Counted from the first letter of the stretch, positions 1 through 11,350 are shown. The stretch: DNA of 64,000 bases from Excoecaria cochinchinensis (GCA_947683425.1 CANTUQ010000051.1:186001-250000); one strand, 5' to 3'. Program-made: numbers and translations. Notes: a model not told the origin generated them from the sequence alone.

Positions 1-201
1 ACTTTTTGTAAAGGAATGATGTAATCCTTTGGGATTGTTTTTAACTCTATATTTTGTTTATATGAGATTTATGTTCTGCCTTTATTAATATTCTTAGTGA
101 ATGCTTCCGCTTAGCGCATGTATTTATGTATGTTGTGAGTGAGCATCGGCTAACGCGCCCGTCGGCGCCCTTCCAAAGGGGGCGGCGGCGGGGGCGTTAC
201 A
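1..201 (+). repeat. 3' end of a family-B LTR, cut by window edge
   Basis: The segment ends in GGGGGCGTTACA and matches the reverse complement of the left end of the solo LTR at 38518-41084, at roughly 80 percent by eye. It includes the shared GCGCCC-rich tip and the ATGTATGTTGTGAGTGAG block. It therefore reads in the plus direction and is the 3' end of a family-B LTR. It sits inside the 5' LTR of element A: the A sequence resumes at about 202 and matches 5225 onward. The 5 bases after it (202-206, TAGTG) are the expected target-site duplication, but the other copy lies outside the window. Confidence 0.8.
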
Positions 202-386
202 TAGTGTATTGCCATGTATATGAATGTCTTTTGTATTATGAAAATGTCTATGTTTGAAAAACAAATTATATAGTTCTGCTTGTATTATGGTGTCCTGCGT
301 GTTATCGCATGTAGCATTCCTCACTCATCGTAGCGTATTGCCTATGTTACCATATAGTATGCTATACGTGGGTAAGGGGTTTTACA
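202..386 (+). repeat. 3' end of the 5' LTR of element A
   Basis: This stretch matches 5225-5407, the last part of the 3' LTR of A, almost base for base, including the TATGAATGTCTTTTGTATT block and the final CGTGGGTAAGGGG. It ends in TTACA and a primer binding site follows after 5 bases. The rest of this LTR lies to the left, beyond the inserted family-B LTR and the window edge. Confidence 0.88.
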
Positions 387-391
387 TTTAG

Positions 392-403
392 TGGTATCAG
401 AGC
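392..403 (+). other. Primer binding site of A (initiator Met tRNA type)
   Basis: TGGTATCAGAGC is the standard plant LTR-retrotransposon primer site complementary to the 3' end of initiator methionine tRNA. It lies 5 bases after the LTR end and fixes the element on the plus strand. Confidence 0.93.
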
Positions 404-1374
404 ATAGGTTTAGTCGGTTCTGGACAACTAGGAATTTAAACGGTGTCTGTATGGTTTTGTGTTGGCGAAAGCGGATGTCTTCATTCGGTATTGGTGTCAG
501 AAATTGCAAGTTTTGTATAAGGTAGTTGTAAAGTTAGAAAGTGTAGAGCTGATAGATTGTATTTTGACTGTTTGAATTGTTTATCGTTGAAAAATATGGA
601 AGTTAGGCATTAGCAGTATCATCAGAAATTTTGTTAAAGAGTTTTTCTAATATAGTTGGAATTTTGGAAGGAATTTCTTATTTTAAGGGAATGCAGAGTA
701 AGAATGTAAATAATTTTGATTTGAGGTTATTGGCAGCACTTTGTGCATCTGTCAGCCATCTTAATTGAGATTTTCTGAACATAAGCATGTGTCAGCATGG
801 GGATGGGAAAGTAATTGTCATTGTATAAATTGCATCTGCATCATTTGCATACATAAATCATTATACATTCATTTCATTCACATCCCTCATTCATACGTGA
901 CAAGCACTTTGATTTAACTTAATTAAAAGTGGCTGATAGGCTGTGCTTTGAGTACAAGATCGTTGAGTGGAGTTATTAAGGAAATGTAAAGTGTAGGCTA
1001 TCATCAGTGGAGTTTAGCAATTTGAGGTATTAGATAGTATGGTGATAAGACTCTATGTGTATATGTAAGGATATATTAAGAAGCCCTTATTGAAATGATA
1101 TGATTATGATTGTGATATAGGTTAGTAATTGAGTGATGACTTGTGGAGATAGGGTTTATTCGATTTGGTAAGATGGTTCTGATGGGTTTGAACTCGACTT
1201 TTAAGGATATTGAGATGTGATACGTGAGTGATGTAGTGAATAAGAAGTGATAAATTATAACTAAAGTGCATAAGTTAATTAATAGTGGAGCATTAATGCC
1301 TAAGTGTGGTAGTGATAAGTAATACAATATGAGAATAATTCGGTGATTGTGAATTTTGAGGACGAAATTCTTTT

Positions 1375-1387
1375 AGGAGGGGAGATT
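1375..1387 (+). other. Polypurine tract of A
   Basis: AGGAGGGGAGATT directly precedes the TGTAACACCCC start of the 3' LTR. This is where plus-strand synthesis starts in LTR elements. Confidence 0.85.
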
Positions 1388-1866
1388 TGTAACACCCCAA
1401 AATGTACCCTAGAAGGATTTGTGTATTTCTAGGGATTCTGATGATTGAAACCGTATGAATTGATGGTTGGAGTGATTAAGCAGGAGAAAAGACATTATTA
1501 GAATTACGAAAAGGAAGACAAGGGTAATTTGGTCATTTTTGCAAATATAAATTTAATTGAATCGAATAAATAACTATGAGGGCTAAATTTTGAGAATGGA
1601 TCAGTTTTATGTTGAATGTATGTGAGTGGTGGTGTCAGGTGTGCTAAAAGGACGAATTCGGTATTAATGCAAAAGTTTCGGCAAGTGCTGCCAATTCCAA
1701 AAATTATAATGTATTAATTGGGATTTAATTGAAGGTAGTAAAGATGTTATTGTGGGCCAATGTAAGAATTATAATTATGTATTATGTCTTGGAGAGATTA
1801 AAAAGGAGTTAAGGGACCAAAAAGGCGAATTGTCATAAAATATCTAGGGAGGCCCAACAGGAAAAG

Positions 1867-1876
1867 GACATGTGGC
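1867..1876 (+). promoter_or_regulatory. Conserved upstream box GACATGTGGC of LTR A
   Basis: The same box stands about 480 to 745 bases from the LTR start, just before a pyrimidine-rich leader, in families J (53539-53548, 60576-60585), I (61672-61681) and, with one change, B (40739-40748), all reverse complemented. CATGTG is a core bound by plant bHLH and NAC factors. In family I a TATA box follows about 20 bases downstream. A role as an LTR promoter element is inferred. Confidence 0.5.
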
Positions 1877-3732
1877 ATTTGAGATAGGTTTGACTTAATT
1901 AAGAGAGAAAGAGAGGAGATATTTGCTCATTCCCCTCTCCTTCCTCACGTTCTACCTTTCTCTTCTTCCCTTCCTCTTCTTCTTCATCTCACGCCAGCCC
2001 TCTCTCTTTCCTTGCAAGCCCCAAGCTATGAGTAATGGAATTTACAAGCTCAAGTGTTTTTATGAGAGATTAGAGATGGAAGAGTAAGTTACAACTTTTA
2101 ATTTCTGCAATTCCTCTTTGGTTAATTAGAAACCTTAAGCAATATTATGTGTTTTGATGAGGAATTGGGATCAACATAACTATGGAGGAGTACGGAAGCA
2201 AGAAGTGCAGCTATTGAAGCTAGTGGAGCAAAGGAGTTAGAGGTTTGGGAAATTTTTGTGCTTCGATGTGAATTTTTGTTTATAGATTTATGTATGGATG
2301 AATTTCTGTTTTGAAGTGCATTTTGTTTAGCATTGGATTGGTTGTGTTGATGTGTGTGTGTTGATTGGCTTGGATTTGGAAAGTCTGAATTTTCTGGGGA
2401 AACTCTGCCTAAATTTCTCTAGACCTTTAGTGCTTGTTTTAGCTATAGGTCCGGCTATAGGCGTCCACATTATGTGAGAATGGTGCCATTAGAAAGATAA
2501 GATTCTTATCTAAACTTTTCTCTGAATGACCGGAATCTAATTCTGGATCTAATGTCTTTGAAAATGGTAACAACCAGGGTGTCTATGTTTAGACGGGTTC
2601 ACGAGAGCAGTGTAGGTTCTGTATATTATATCTAGAGTTATAGATGTCAAATTGACTTGAAATTTGCTTCATTTGAAATATAACATCATAAGGAACATTT
2701 GTTATGAAGGACGTTTTGCATAAAAATGAATTTTATTGGGTCGTTTATGCGGTACAAATTTAGAGCCGGAAAGCAGTCACACCAGTCTGTTTTCGTAGGG
2801 CAATTGCGGATGGCTTCTGTCGTTAGCACGACCCTTATCGCGAGCGAGATAGAACCTGCTTGTTGAAGGCTTTTCTTCCTATTTTGATCCCCATAGTTGG
2901 TGTAAAGCCTTGGCCCTCTTCCCCCTTCTCTAGGATGTATAAATGGTAATGTTTCCCCTTCCGAAACGCACCCAAACTTCTTTGGGACCTCTTGACACAT
3001 ATTTATCATATGTTTAAAGTTTGGAAATGAGAAGATAAATTATTCTCACTTAGGAGTACAATTGTCTACTGTTATAAATAAGAATATGGACTTTGTTATT
3101 GAGAGGTTTAATGAATCAAACACTTCCGAGTATGTTCTTTATAAACCTAATTTATATTATGTTAGGCAATTCGAAGTGGAATCCCATAACTTTCATTTTG
3201 AGCTAATAGGATTGTGGGGTTTGGATTCCCAACCCTTCGAGATATATAAGAGGTTTAAAATACCCCTTTCAAGTTCAAACCAAAGCATAGAAGCTTATCG
3301 GACATGAAGGAGAGTGTATCAATTGAACCTTACTAGTACTTTGGTGTTGGTTAAGAATAATTGTGGCACCTTAGTGTAAGACCTACAAAAGTCTATGAGT
3401 CTTTAATGATTCAAGACTTAAGGAGATTTATTTATAGTTTAGAATTTGTATGAGACGCTAAGACTGAAGTAAATGATGGAATTAAGTGTGTCGTAAACCG
3501 AAATTGGAAATGAACCTTTCATATCTCAATTGATTTCTAATTTGACTATTTAATTATGGAATGATTCTTAATCAATTGAGTAGTTTGGGATACTGGTGTT
3601 GGAATTCTTGGGTTCTATGTGCGAATTTAGGGAAAATAATGTTCTAGAAAATTAGTTATGGACATAACAAAAGTATATATGTTTCTATGTGAAGCGTATG
3701 CAAGTGAAAGATTAGAGGAGGGTGATGCTCAG

Positions 3733-3837
3733 CTCTGTCGCGAGCGCGATAGAGGTTATCGGGTTTTATCGCGGTCGCAACTTAGTTCGCGAGCGCGATT
3801 CTTACTGTATGGTTTGGCTCTGTCGCGAGCGCGACTC
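3733..3837 (+). repeat. TCGCGA palindrome cluster in LTR A
   Basis: Four degenerate copies of a GC-rich palindrome (CTGTCGCGAGCGCGA and variants) lie in an otherwise AT-rich LTR. The same motif is clustered in LTRs B, I and J. Short ORFs across such clusters translate to Ser/Arg/Ala repeats on both strands and are artefacts of the palindrome. Confidence 0.8.
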
Positions 3838-4208
3838 TTTTCTGTGCCATGAATAAATGATCGAGTAAGCTATTTGACATGAGTTTTGGCTTGTGGTTTA
3901 CATGTGACATAGTGTATAATATAAGATATGCTATACCATGCAAGTTATAGGTGTAATAATTTGTGCAGCATGTATTAAAATTAAATGTGATTATAATTAA
4001 AGGCTAGGAATTGTTATATTTTATATGAACAATTTATGTATAGGATTATTATGCAAATATAATAAAAGTATGTACTTTCAAAAAAGATTTTATATGATGG
4101 CATGAGCATTTCTAAAGGAAACAAGTATGTGTTAGCCTGCGCTAATCGAGTCGTGGATAGTTAGGAATGCCTAATAGAGTTACTGTTGCTGCAGCTACTG
4201 AATGATTT

Positions 4209-4574
4209 GGACCCTGATCAGGTCCTCCGACTGGATCTTCGTGATCCCTTTATACCGAATCTACGCGAAAATGTTTTTGGAACCAAATTAAAAGATTATT
4301 TTGATACCCTCGGGTATCTATGTGTTATGAGAATAGTGTTAATACCTTCGGGTATCTATGTGTTATTCGTTATCCACTCCTTTGACTTAGTAGGCATTAA
4401 ACGAACATAATTATGTGAATTGAACAATAAGTGTGAATTGATAAAGACTTGTGATGATTTGTGTGAGATTATGCACTCAATGAGAATGTGATAACATTGT
4501 ACACTGTGACTTATATATATATATGGCATGAGTTTGCGCTTCGCACACCTATGTGTTTGGATCCTGTAGGATCC
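4209..4574 (+). repeat. Array of short perfect hairpins in LTR A
   Basis: In order: the near-palindrome GGACCCTGATCAGGTCC (4209-4225); GGATC-TTCGT-GATCC (4233-4247); GATACC-CTCG-GGTATC (4303-4318); ATACC-TTCG-GGTAT (4342-4355), a classic C(UUCG)G tetraloop; and GGATCC-TGTA-GGATCC (4559-4574). The palindrome and the GATACC-type hairpins recur in family J, and other families have similar arrays at the same relative place. Confidence 0.65.
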
Positions 4575-5029
4575 TTATGCGAAAATGTGGTACCATCTTG
4601 TAAAGTTTACATGATCTAGCTTTTGTTTTTTCCTTTTGAAATATGAACATGAGTTAATGTCACGAAGGTAATGCAACAATTTGAAATAAGTGATTAAATG
4701 AAAGTAACTATATGTATAGTATGCATCTATATACTAGAACATGAAGTTAGATTATTAGCGACTATTCATGACTCTTTGATGTGTGAGAATTATTGTAGTT
4801 TGAGAACTGTTTATAGGCTAAATACAATGATATGTGTGACTTAAGACATATGAATAATAAGACATGAAAGGCATGTATTACCCTGTTTGACCTTATAAAT
4901 GATTATGATTAAAATATTCTGTTTATGATCAATTTTATGTATTTATTAAATGATTTCATTTTGGATATTTATTATGCGTGGTGACTAATGGCCATTGTGA
5001 ATGGTCGTCCATACTATGTGTTTTCCCCA

Positions 5030-5065
5030 CTAAGCTTTATGCTTAGCATGGGTGTGTATCCATGC
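5030..5065 (+). repeat. Twin hairpin near the 3' end of LTR A
   Basis: CTAAGC-TTTAT-GCTTAG (5030-5046) is followed at once by CATGG...CCATG (5047-5064). Families J, B and H carry the same two stems in the same order with different stem bases, so pairing is kept while sequence changes. Confidence 0.6.
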
Positions 5066-5407
5066 AGGTTTGAAGTTAGTCGTGTCGCCGAGGACAATCC
5101 GCAGCAGTTTGGCCAACAAGTTCGTAGTAGTATTTATTGTTCAGAGGTTTAGATAATTGTTGTAATGTAATTCTTTATTAGTATTGTATTAAGCCATTGG
5201 GATGTAATAAAATGTGAATGAGGTGTGTATTGCCAAGTATATGAATGTCTTTTGTATTATGCGAATGTCTATGTTTGAAAAAAAAAATATATAGTTTTGC
5301 TTGTATTATGGTGTCCTGCGTGTTATCGCGTGTAGCATTCCTCACTCATCGTAGCGTACTGCCTATGTTACCATATAGTATGCTATACGTGGGTAAGGGG
5401 TGTTACA

Positions 5408-6417
5408 CACGATGGATGTCGCGCTTGTGAAAAAATCGATTTCCAGCTCCCTCAGCTAAAAATTTGCAAAAAAACTCATGCCCTAAAATCAACTAAAAAT
5501 GCAAAAAACTCACCAAACCTCAATAAACCCTAAAGACAATCCAAATCAAGCATTCAATACATATTATACAGCATAAAACCCACATTTTATTCTAATTCCA
5601 TACATTAAAACATTCAAATGAGCAATCAAAATCAAGAGTTTATCAATCCCAGAAAATTATGCAAAAACATAACAAATCCACACCGAAACTCCATCCTTTG
5701 ATCAGTTTAACAAATTTCACTTCAAATCATCATCACATACTTCAATTAAGCACACTTGTACACATTACTATCTCAATTTTTCACCAATCAAAATAGAAAT
5801 TCAAAAATTAAAATGCAATCAACCAAAATCCCAAACCTTGGATATCCTAAGCTCCTCAAGCTCAATCCACAACACTTCCTCCAACCTTTTCTTTACCCTT
5901 GGGTTCCTTAGATGGGATCTCTGCCAAACAAACCCAAAACACACAAATAACACAACTTAGCCCAAGACCATAGTATACATACACATTCTCAAGCGGGGAG
6001 CAGAAGAAAAGGAGAAGAAGGAGAAGAAGAAGAACTTACCCAAAATCTGGAATTTACCAAATCCAAATACAAAATTTCAGCCACCAAAAGAAGGGAAGAT
6101 GATGAGCAAGATAAAAGAGGACGAAGGGCTTGAACAAAGAAGGGAAGCAGCAGAGAGAGGGAGAACGGGATCTGCTTTTCTTGTTCTCTCTCTCTTTGTC
6201 TTTCCCTTGACTATGTTAATCCCTATCCCCGCTTCTTCTCTTTCAATCCCAACCCTCTTTTTGTCAAATTTTTTTATTAACTTTGGCAAATTCCCTTCTA
6301 ACCCCTCTTTTTCCTTCAAAGACCAAACAAACCACACCATTAAAATATAACATACAATTATACCCTAAAACACACACACACACTCAAAACTACTAGGGTG
6401 GGAATCGGGGTGTTACA
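5408..6417 (-). repeat. 5' part of a minus-strand LTR (element C), interrupted by A
   Basis: Its right end (CGGGGTGTTACA at 6406-6417) read on the minus strand is the TGTAACACCCCG start of a Tekay-like LTR. Upstream of that are CACA runs and purine-rich tracts like those of J and I. Its left edge is where A is inserted, beside the remnant GTCGCGCTTGTGA, apparently part of a TCGCGA cluster. The flank ATCCC (6418-6422) is one half of its target duplication. Facing ORFs at 6077-6350 on both strands lie in low-complexity Pro/Ser/Lys sequence and are not called as genes. Confidence 0.7.
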
Positions 6418-6739
6418 ATCCCGTTATCCACTAGTTTCAAAATGCAGGCAGGATGTGAAAATGGTTGATGAGCAATATATGAGTAAAGGTGAATTTGATC
6501 AGTAAATGATATGTGAATTTGAGAATGCAGGCAAAACATGTGAATATAAGGAAGTCAAATATGTGAACAAGATATGTGAAATGATTATTATGTAAATAAC
6601 AAGGAAGGGAAATGAAATGGTTGATAAACAGTAAATGAATGCAAACATTATGTGTTATGTGAATTTATGAATAAATGGTATTGAATATGACTTAATGATG
6701 GTATATATGTATAGGTGTTAGTAACTACTTAACTATATG
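6418..6739 (+). repeat. Left piece of LTR G
   Basis: AT-rich sequence lying between C and D. It is assigned to the same plus-strand LTR as 42531-42945 because D is inserted between the two with a perfect 5-base duplication (ATATG at 6735-6739 and 42526-42530). No gene is visible. Confidence 0.65.
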
Positions 6740-8178
6740 TGTAACACCCTATACCCGCAAATGATATGGATATTGAATGTCACCACGCTGAACTGTATTG
6801 CACTCCTCAGAATCAGAGAATTTTTTTTCAACAATAACAATTATACACTATAATAACAAACAATTACACTAACACACTACTAATATACTTAACCTGTATA
6901 ACCTCGAGTTAGCCCATTGCAGTCGTATACATGCCAAGCCTATTATAATATCCTTGTTGTCGCATAAATTCTTTAGACCATCAGTAACATTGGCCACCAA
7001 TACATCTTTTCTTTCTATATCTTGCACGCAGTAATCACACTACGCGCTAAGCATTGAAATTCCCAGTGGTGGATACATATCCTAAATTTTTCACACTAAA
7101 ATAACATGCATGCACACACAAACATTTGCTTTTAATCTCGTTATGTGAACATTACTTTCGGAATCTTTTAAATAGCCATAACATACTTTTACTGTAATAA
7201 TTTATCTATTACCTTTCTCTTTACTTCAATAACCATGCATTAACGATTCTTTTACTGCCGTCAGAGCCATTATTATTTGTACTGTTAACTTTAACATTAA
7301 TACTATCATGTTCCTCTATTTTTCTTTAGTTGTTTATAACTTTATTACATCAGCTACAGTCTAAATTGAGTACAGATTTAGTTACCGATACATCTATGAA
7401 ATAGCCATTATCCCAGTAATTATTGTTCACTATTAACTTTCAACATTTAATGACAGATCTAGTTTCTTTTGTGTCTTTAGTTTCATTTATAGCATTCTTA
7501 GGCAACCCCATTACTGAATTCTACACATGCAACACTATAAGAACATAATTATGATAGCCAATACTTAGATAATTAATCCAATCTATAATACTTATATTGG
7601 TGCTATGACAATGTCTTTACATACTACATTACACACTTTTAGTTAATTGTGTCTTGATCAAGAAATTCACAGTACTCAGTTGTATTCATTTCACATATTA
7701 ATATTTATGCTAACCACGTTATCTAACCCCAATTAATTTTACAGGTTTAAATCTAAATCCTAATTATATTCAATCAGTTATAATAATCCTTTAAAATTCC
7801 CCAGACATTCTTATTCTTTTATTTATGCTAACATTAGTCATCTATTTTCTTACATTAATCCTATTGCCATTTCCATGATATTAACATTATCAATAACATT
7901 TCCATTCATATTAATATAAATATCATTATCTTTCCAACTGTCACTTAGTTATACATTTAACAATCAGATTGCCTATCATTATCGTTACTATCCCTGAATT
8001 ACTTTGTTATTGAAAATTTTACAATTTAAATCCCCATACTTCAATCAATTTATAATTTTACGCTTTTACTTTCCACTTTTTTAACACAATGCCATTAATT
8101 AGCTTATTATTATTATTTCATTATCTAACATACAATAGTATTCTTAGTGTTAATTAAATCACCCCTTTAAAGACATAT
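6740..8178 (-). repeat. D, left segment
   Basis: The 3' part of the minus-strand LTR D: AT-rich, no gene seen. A GCTAAGC remnant of the twin-hairpin region lies near 7045-7075. It ends at CATAT (8174-8178), the target duplicated by E. Confidence 0.7.
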
Positions 8179-9975
8179 TATGACGCACGCCGAACCCCGG
8201 AGTGCCCTGAACCGCCCGCCTTTAGGGCCTTCGGGATGAGGTTCACGAAAACTTGTAAGAAATTACAAGTGCATCCATTTTGGGCAACGTTGAGGTTTCT
8301 TGGAGTCGCCACCAACTAGAACATTGGGAAATGTTATCTAGCCTCAGTGAGCCTAAGACAGCACTGCTATGTCCATTATAGGCAAGCCGGAGGTGTCTTG
8401 GAGGCTTCCACCCTAATGATAGGATGATACTCTAGCCTCACGCTTGGGCAAACCAGAGGTGTCTTGGAGGTATCTACCTTAATAGAACATTAAGATGGCC
8501 CTCTCGACTTGTGGCGCATAGGACTGTGCAATTTTGATCCGTTTATGGGACACAAGAGGTGTCTTGAAGGCCCCATCCCAATAGAACATTGAGATAGCCC
8601 TCTCGCCTCATTGAGCCTAAAGACCAGAGAAGGTTCGGGACATCCCATTTATTCATACCTTGGTTAGGTTTATAGTCGAGTTTAAAACTTATCGTTTCAT
8701 CCCATTTCTCATTCAGTTTAATGCAGCTAAATTAAAGATCAGATTGTCCATTCAGCGGAGGCAGTAAATAAAGCGTAATTAAAATAAAGTGCGCAAAATA
8801 AATTACAATAATACTAGGGACGGAATACAACCCCCTTTATAAATTGCAAGCGATTCATGCATAAATCGGGATATATATTAGGAGTGAGGACATTGGTCCT
8901 CGCATGCACATTTATTATAAAATGGTTTTGAGGCGTCGATTTTTGTTTGTTAGAAAACTAGGACACTGGTCCTGAATTTCTAAGGAAAATCCCAATTTGA
9001 TTAATAAAAAAACATTTGACCATTTTTCATTAGCTGGATAATACGAGAAGAACAACATTTACAATAATGATATGAATTAAATAAAAAGGAGGTAAAGTCT
9101 AGAAAATAAACCCGAGAGGAGACCCTTGGGTCTTTGCTGTAGCTTCTACATCAAAAGGCTCCAAATTAACCAGACAAGTCAAAAAATAAAACTCACAAAA
9201 ATAAAGGACATGTTAGTGTAAAATTAAATTAAAAGATAGGAAGGGAAAAAAGAAGAAATGGAATAAGAAAAAACCATTTAAAACAAAATAAAAGAAGAAA
9301 ATGAGCTAAATGGGAAAAGAGGCCTAGGAACGGCCCAAAACGTGTGACCGACGGGCGTCCCTGGAAGCGATAGACGGACGTAAGGGCGACCCTCGATATC
9401 CCATCGCGCGCTTGAGCGACGGCCATCGATGATCCTTATGCCCGTCGGTCACCTCTATTTCCGAACAGTAACCTAAAAATTAAGTTTTTTTCTTTTCATT
9501 TGATTAAAAGGGATTTTTACGCAATAAATTAACAAAAATAATTGAATTCAAAGTAATAGGTCCAGAATATTTACCCTCGAATTTTTACCTCATGAAGGTG
9601 CATGTTGCAAGATTTTGACTCCTCAAGTTCTACAAGGATCGGATTGTGATTCACGCGATCGGGAGAGATTTTTGGTTGCAAAAATCTCACTTTGAAAAAT
9701 AAATCGAGAGAAGGAAATTATTTTCTCTTTCTTGGAATTTGGACAGCAATAAATATCTGAATTAGCTAGATGGATGAAAACGAATGGATCTCACTTCCTC
9801 GGATTAGCGTAATTCAAGAATAAAAGAAAAGAAATTTTGAAAGAAAATTTATTTTTTAGAAATAAAAAGAAATCTTCTATGGAAAATTGCTAAACTTTAG
9901 TTTTCTAATAAAAAGTTTTTCTAAACAATAATTTCTCAGTAAAATTTCCAACCTTGAAAACTAAATCCCCTTCCC

Positions 9976-9985
9976 CTATTTATAG
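9976..9985 (-). promoter_or_regulatory. TATA box of LTR E
   Basis: CTATAAATAG on the minus strand, repeated at 35587-35596 in the other LTR. It lies downstream of the GC island and is the likely core promoter of E. Confidence 0.75.
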
Positions 9986-10199
9986 ATTTAAGAAGAAATT
10001 TCAAATAAATTTAAATTTTAAATTCAGGTTTGAAGAGGATTTTCCGAAATCAAATCAAAACCGAACGATTTTCAGAATATTCCTAAAATCAAATCTAATA
10101 TTCAAAAATATTTGAAAATATTTAGGAAATTCAAAAAGATTTAAAAATATTTTGTAAAATCTCTAAATTTTGTAGAATCCAACGGTTAAAACAACCAGA

Positions 10200-10492
10200 T
10201 CACCGATCGACGTGCTGCCCGTGTATTACCGACGGAAGTCGGTCGCAAGGGGCACCAATAGTCATTTGACTGGCGGGCTCTACACGTGGCATGGAGATGA
10301 GAGATGACCGTCTCCCACGAGGAGCGGGCATCGCTCAGTCGAGCTCAACTTAGTGACGGCCCCATTCTCGAGAGACGGGCGTCTCTCATTCGAGCGACGG
10401 GCTCCCTTTCCCAAGCGACGGTCGGTGCTTGACATGAGAGACGGGTCTTTCACTTGAGTGATGGGCTATTCTCCACCGACGGGCTGCTCGTC
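10200..10492 (-). repeat. GC island with GACGGGC motifs in U3 of E
   Basis: GACGGGC-like words and their complements are scattered in sequence far richer in G+C than its surroundings, including an altered copy of the palindrome GACGGGCTGCCCGTC (10478-10492; perfect at 36101-36115). The cluster lies 200-500 bases upstream of the TATA box, as an enhancer would. The two LTRs differ in the number of motif units. Confidence 0.75.
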
Positions 10493-10685
10493 TGTGGGTT
10501 CAAATGCCAATTCTCAAAGTTGAACTCTTTCGGCTGTCCGAAATCCCCCGTTTACCCAAAACTCCTCCGATCCTTATAAAACTGGCGAACAAACATCCAA
10601 AACTTCCGTCCCTCGTCCGAAAATCGACGTTAGTTTCTTCATTGGGTAACTCTGATCTGGACTACCTCAGGACCCGGTGTCTACA

Positions 10686-10711
10686 GTTGCCCCCAATTTT
10701 GGGGAAAGTAG
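10686..10711 (-). other. Polypurine tract of E
   Basis: On the minus strand AAAATTGGGGGCAAC runs into the LTR start TGTAGACACC, the usual Tat-lineage arrangement. Confidence 0.8.
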
Positions 10712-10924
10712 CACACTAGTGTCTAGATGAGCAAAAATTCAGAGGAGAAGGGAAGAAACACGTACCTGAGGTAGTCCTTACCTTCCCGATATTGCGTGGA
10801 AACAAGTGGTTTCTCGTCTCCATCCGGTGAGCCCCGTCTCAGCCTGTCCGATAACTAAGAGTTGCAAGAGCCAGTATTATCCAACTGCAACCCCTTTGCA
10901 ATTTATTCCATTGCAGGTATACTG

Positions 10925-11350
10925 CTAGCCACATCTCGGCTTGCATGGTATCTGTGAGATACGATGTTATCCAACCCCATCTCGGTTGCGATATGTTCTA
11001 TCGCGTGTGCCCCGCTGTCCTCATCTCGGCATGTACGGTGGCCGTACTATCCCGCTGGCCTCATCTCGGCTATCTAACCCCATCTCGGTTGCGATCTGTT
11101 CTATGGCATTTGCCCTACTATCCTCATCTCGGTCTGCATTGCGGCTGATCTATTCCGCTAGCCTCATCTCGACTTGCACGGTGTGAGGTGAAGTGTTGTC
11201 TAACTGCATCCTCTGTTTGCGATCTATTCTATCACGTGCACCCCACTAATCTCATCTCGGTCTGTGTGGCAGCTGATCTGTTCCGCTAGCCTCATCTCGG
11301 CTTGCGTGGTGTGAGGTGAAGCATTGTCTAACTGCATCCTTTGTTTGCGA
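10925..11350. repeat. Degenerate minisatellite with CATCTCGG core, E 3' region
   Basis: About nine copies of a CTCATCTCGGYTTGC core occur with irregular 25-65-base spacing, between the polypurine tract and the captured ORF. It sits where F has its 26-bp minisatellite. The plus-strand ORFs at 10941-11186 only translate the repeat. The next 370 bases show nothing recognisable. Confidence 0.65.

Larger units (their letters stand above)
387..1387 (+). mobile_element. Non-coding interior of non-autonomous element A
   Basis: About 1 kb lies between the 5' and 3' LTRs. No gag or pol reading frame is visible on either strand; short ORFs on the minus strand here look like chance. The only trace of coding origin is at 1358-1374, where GAGGACGAAATTCTTTTA resembles the last codons of a Tekay-type pol just before its polypurine tract. 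A is thus a deletion derivative: two roughly 4-kb LTRs around a 1-kb interior with primer site and polypurine tract kept. It resembles the LARD/TRIM class of elements that depend on enzymes supplied in trans. Confidence 0.8.
1388..5407 (+). repeat. 3' LTR of element A (4.0 kb)
   Basis: It begins TGTAACACCCC at 1388 and ends GGGGTGTTACA at 5407, giving the inverted TGT...ACA ends of Tekay-type LTRs. In order it holds an upstream box GACATGTGGC (1867-1876), a pyrimidine-rich leader-like stretch (1921-2010), a TCGCGA palindrome cluster (3733-3837), a hairpin array (4209-4574) and a twin hairpin (5030-5065). Short ORFs inside (for example 3062-3307) have no recognisable domain and I do not call them genes. 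The flank after it, CACGA, is one half of the expected target duplication. At 4.0 kb it is long for an LTR. Confidence 0.88.
8179..10685 (-). repeat. 3' LTR of E (2.5 kb)
   Basis: The right end reads TGTAGACACCGGGTCC on the minus strand; the left end is TATGACGC, apparently an altered TGTGACG. The promoter side holds a GC island (10200-10492), a G-box ACACGTGGC near 10290 and a TATA box (9976-9985). Compared with the 5' LTR it has about 640 extra bases (roughly 9300-9940), including a second GC patch at 9330-9450. ORFs inside are not called. Confidence 0.9.

Noticed and set aside
392..403. Initiator tRNA-like sequence
   Set aside because: Only the primer-site match is present; no tRNA cloverleaf surrounds it.
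2686..3307. Small ORFs in LTR A that looked like possible genes
   Set aside because: No recognisable domain, composition like the surrounding LTR, and they lie wholly inside an LTR.
6077..6350. Two facing ORFs with a hydrophobic end
   Set aside because: Low-complexity purine/pyrimidine leader of LTR C; no domain on either strand.
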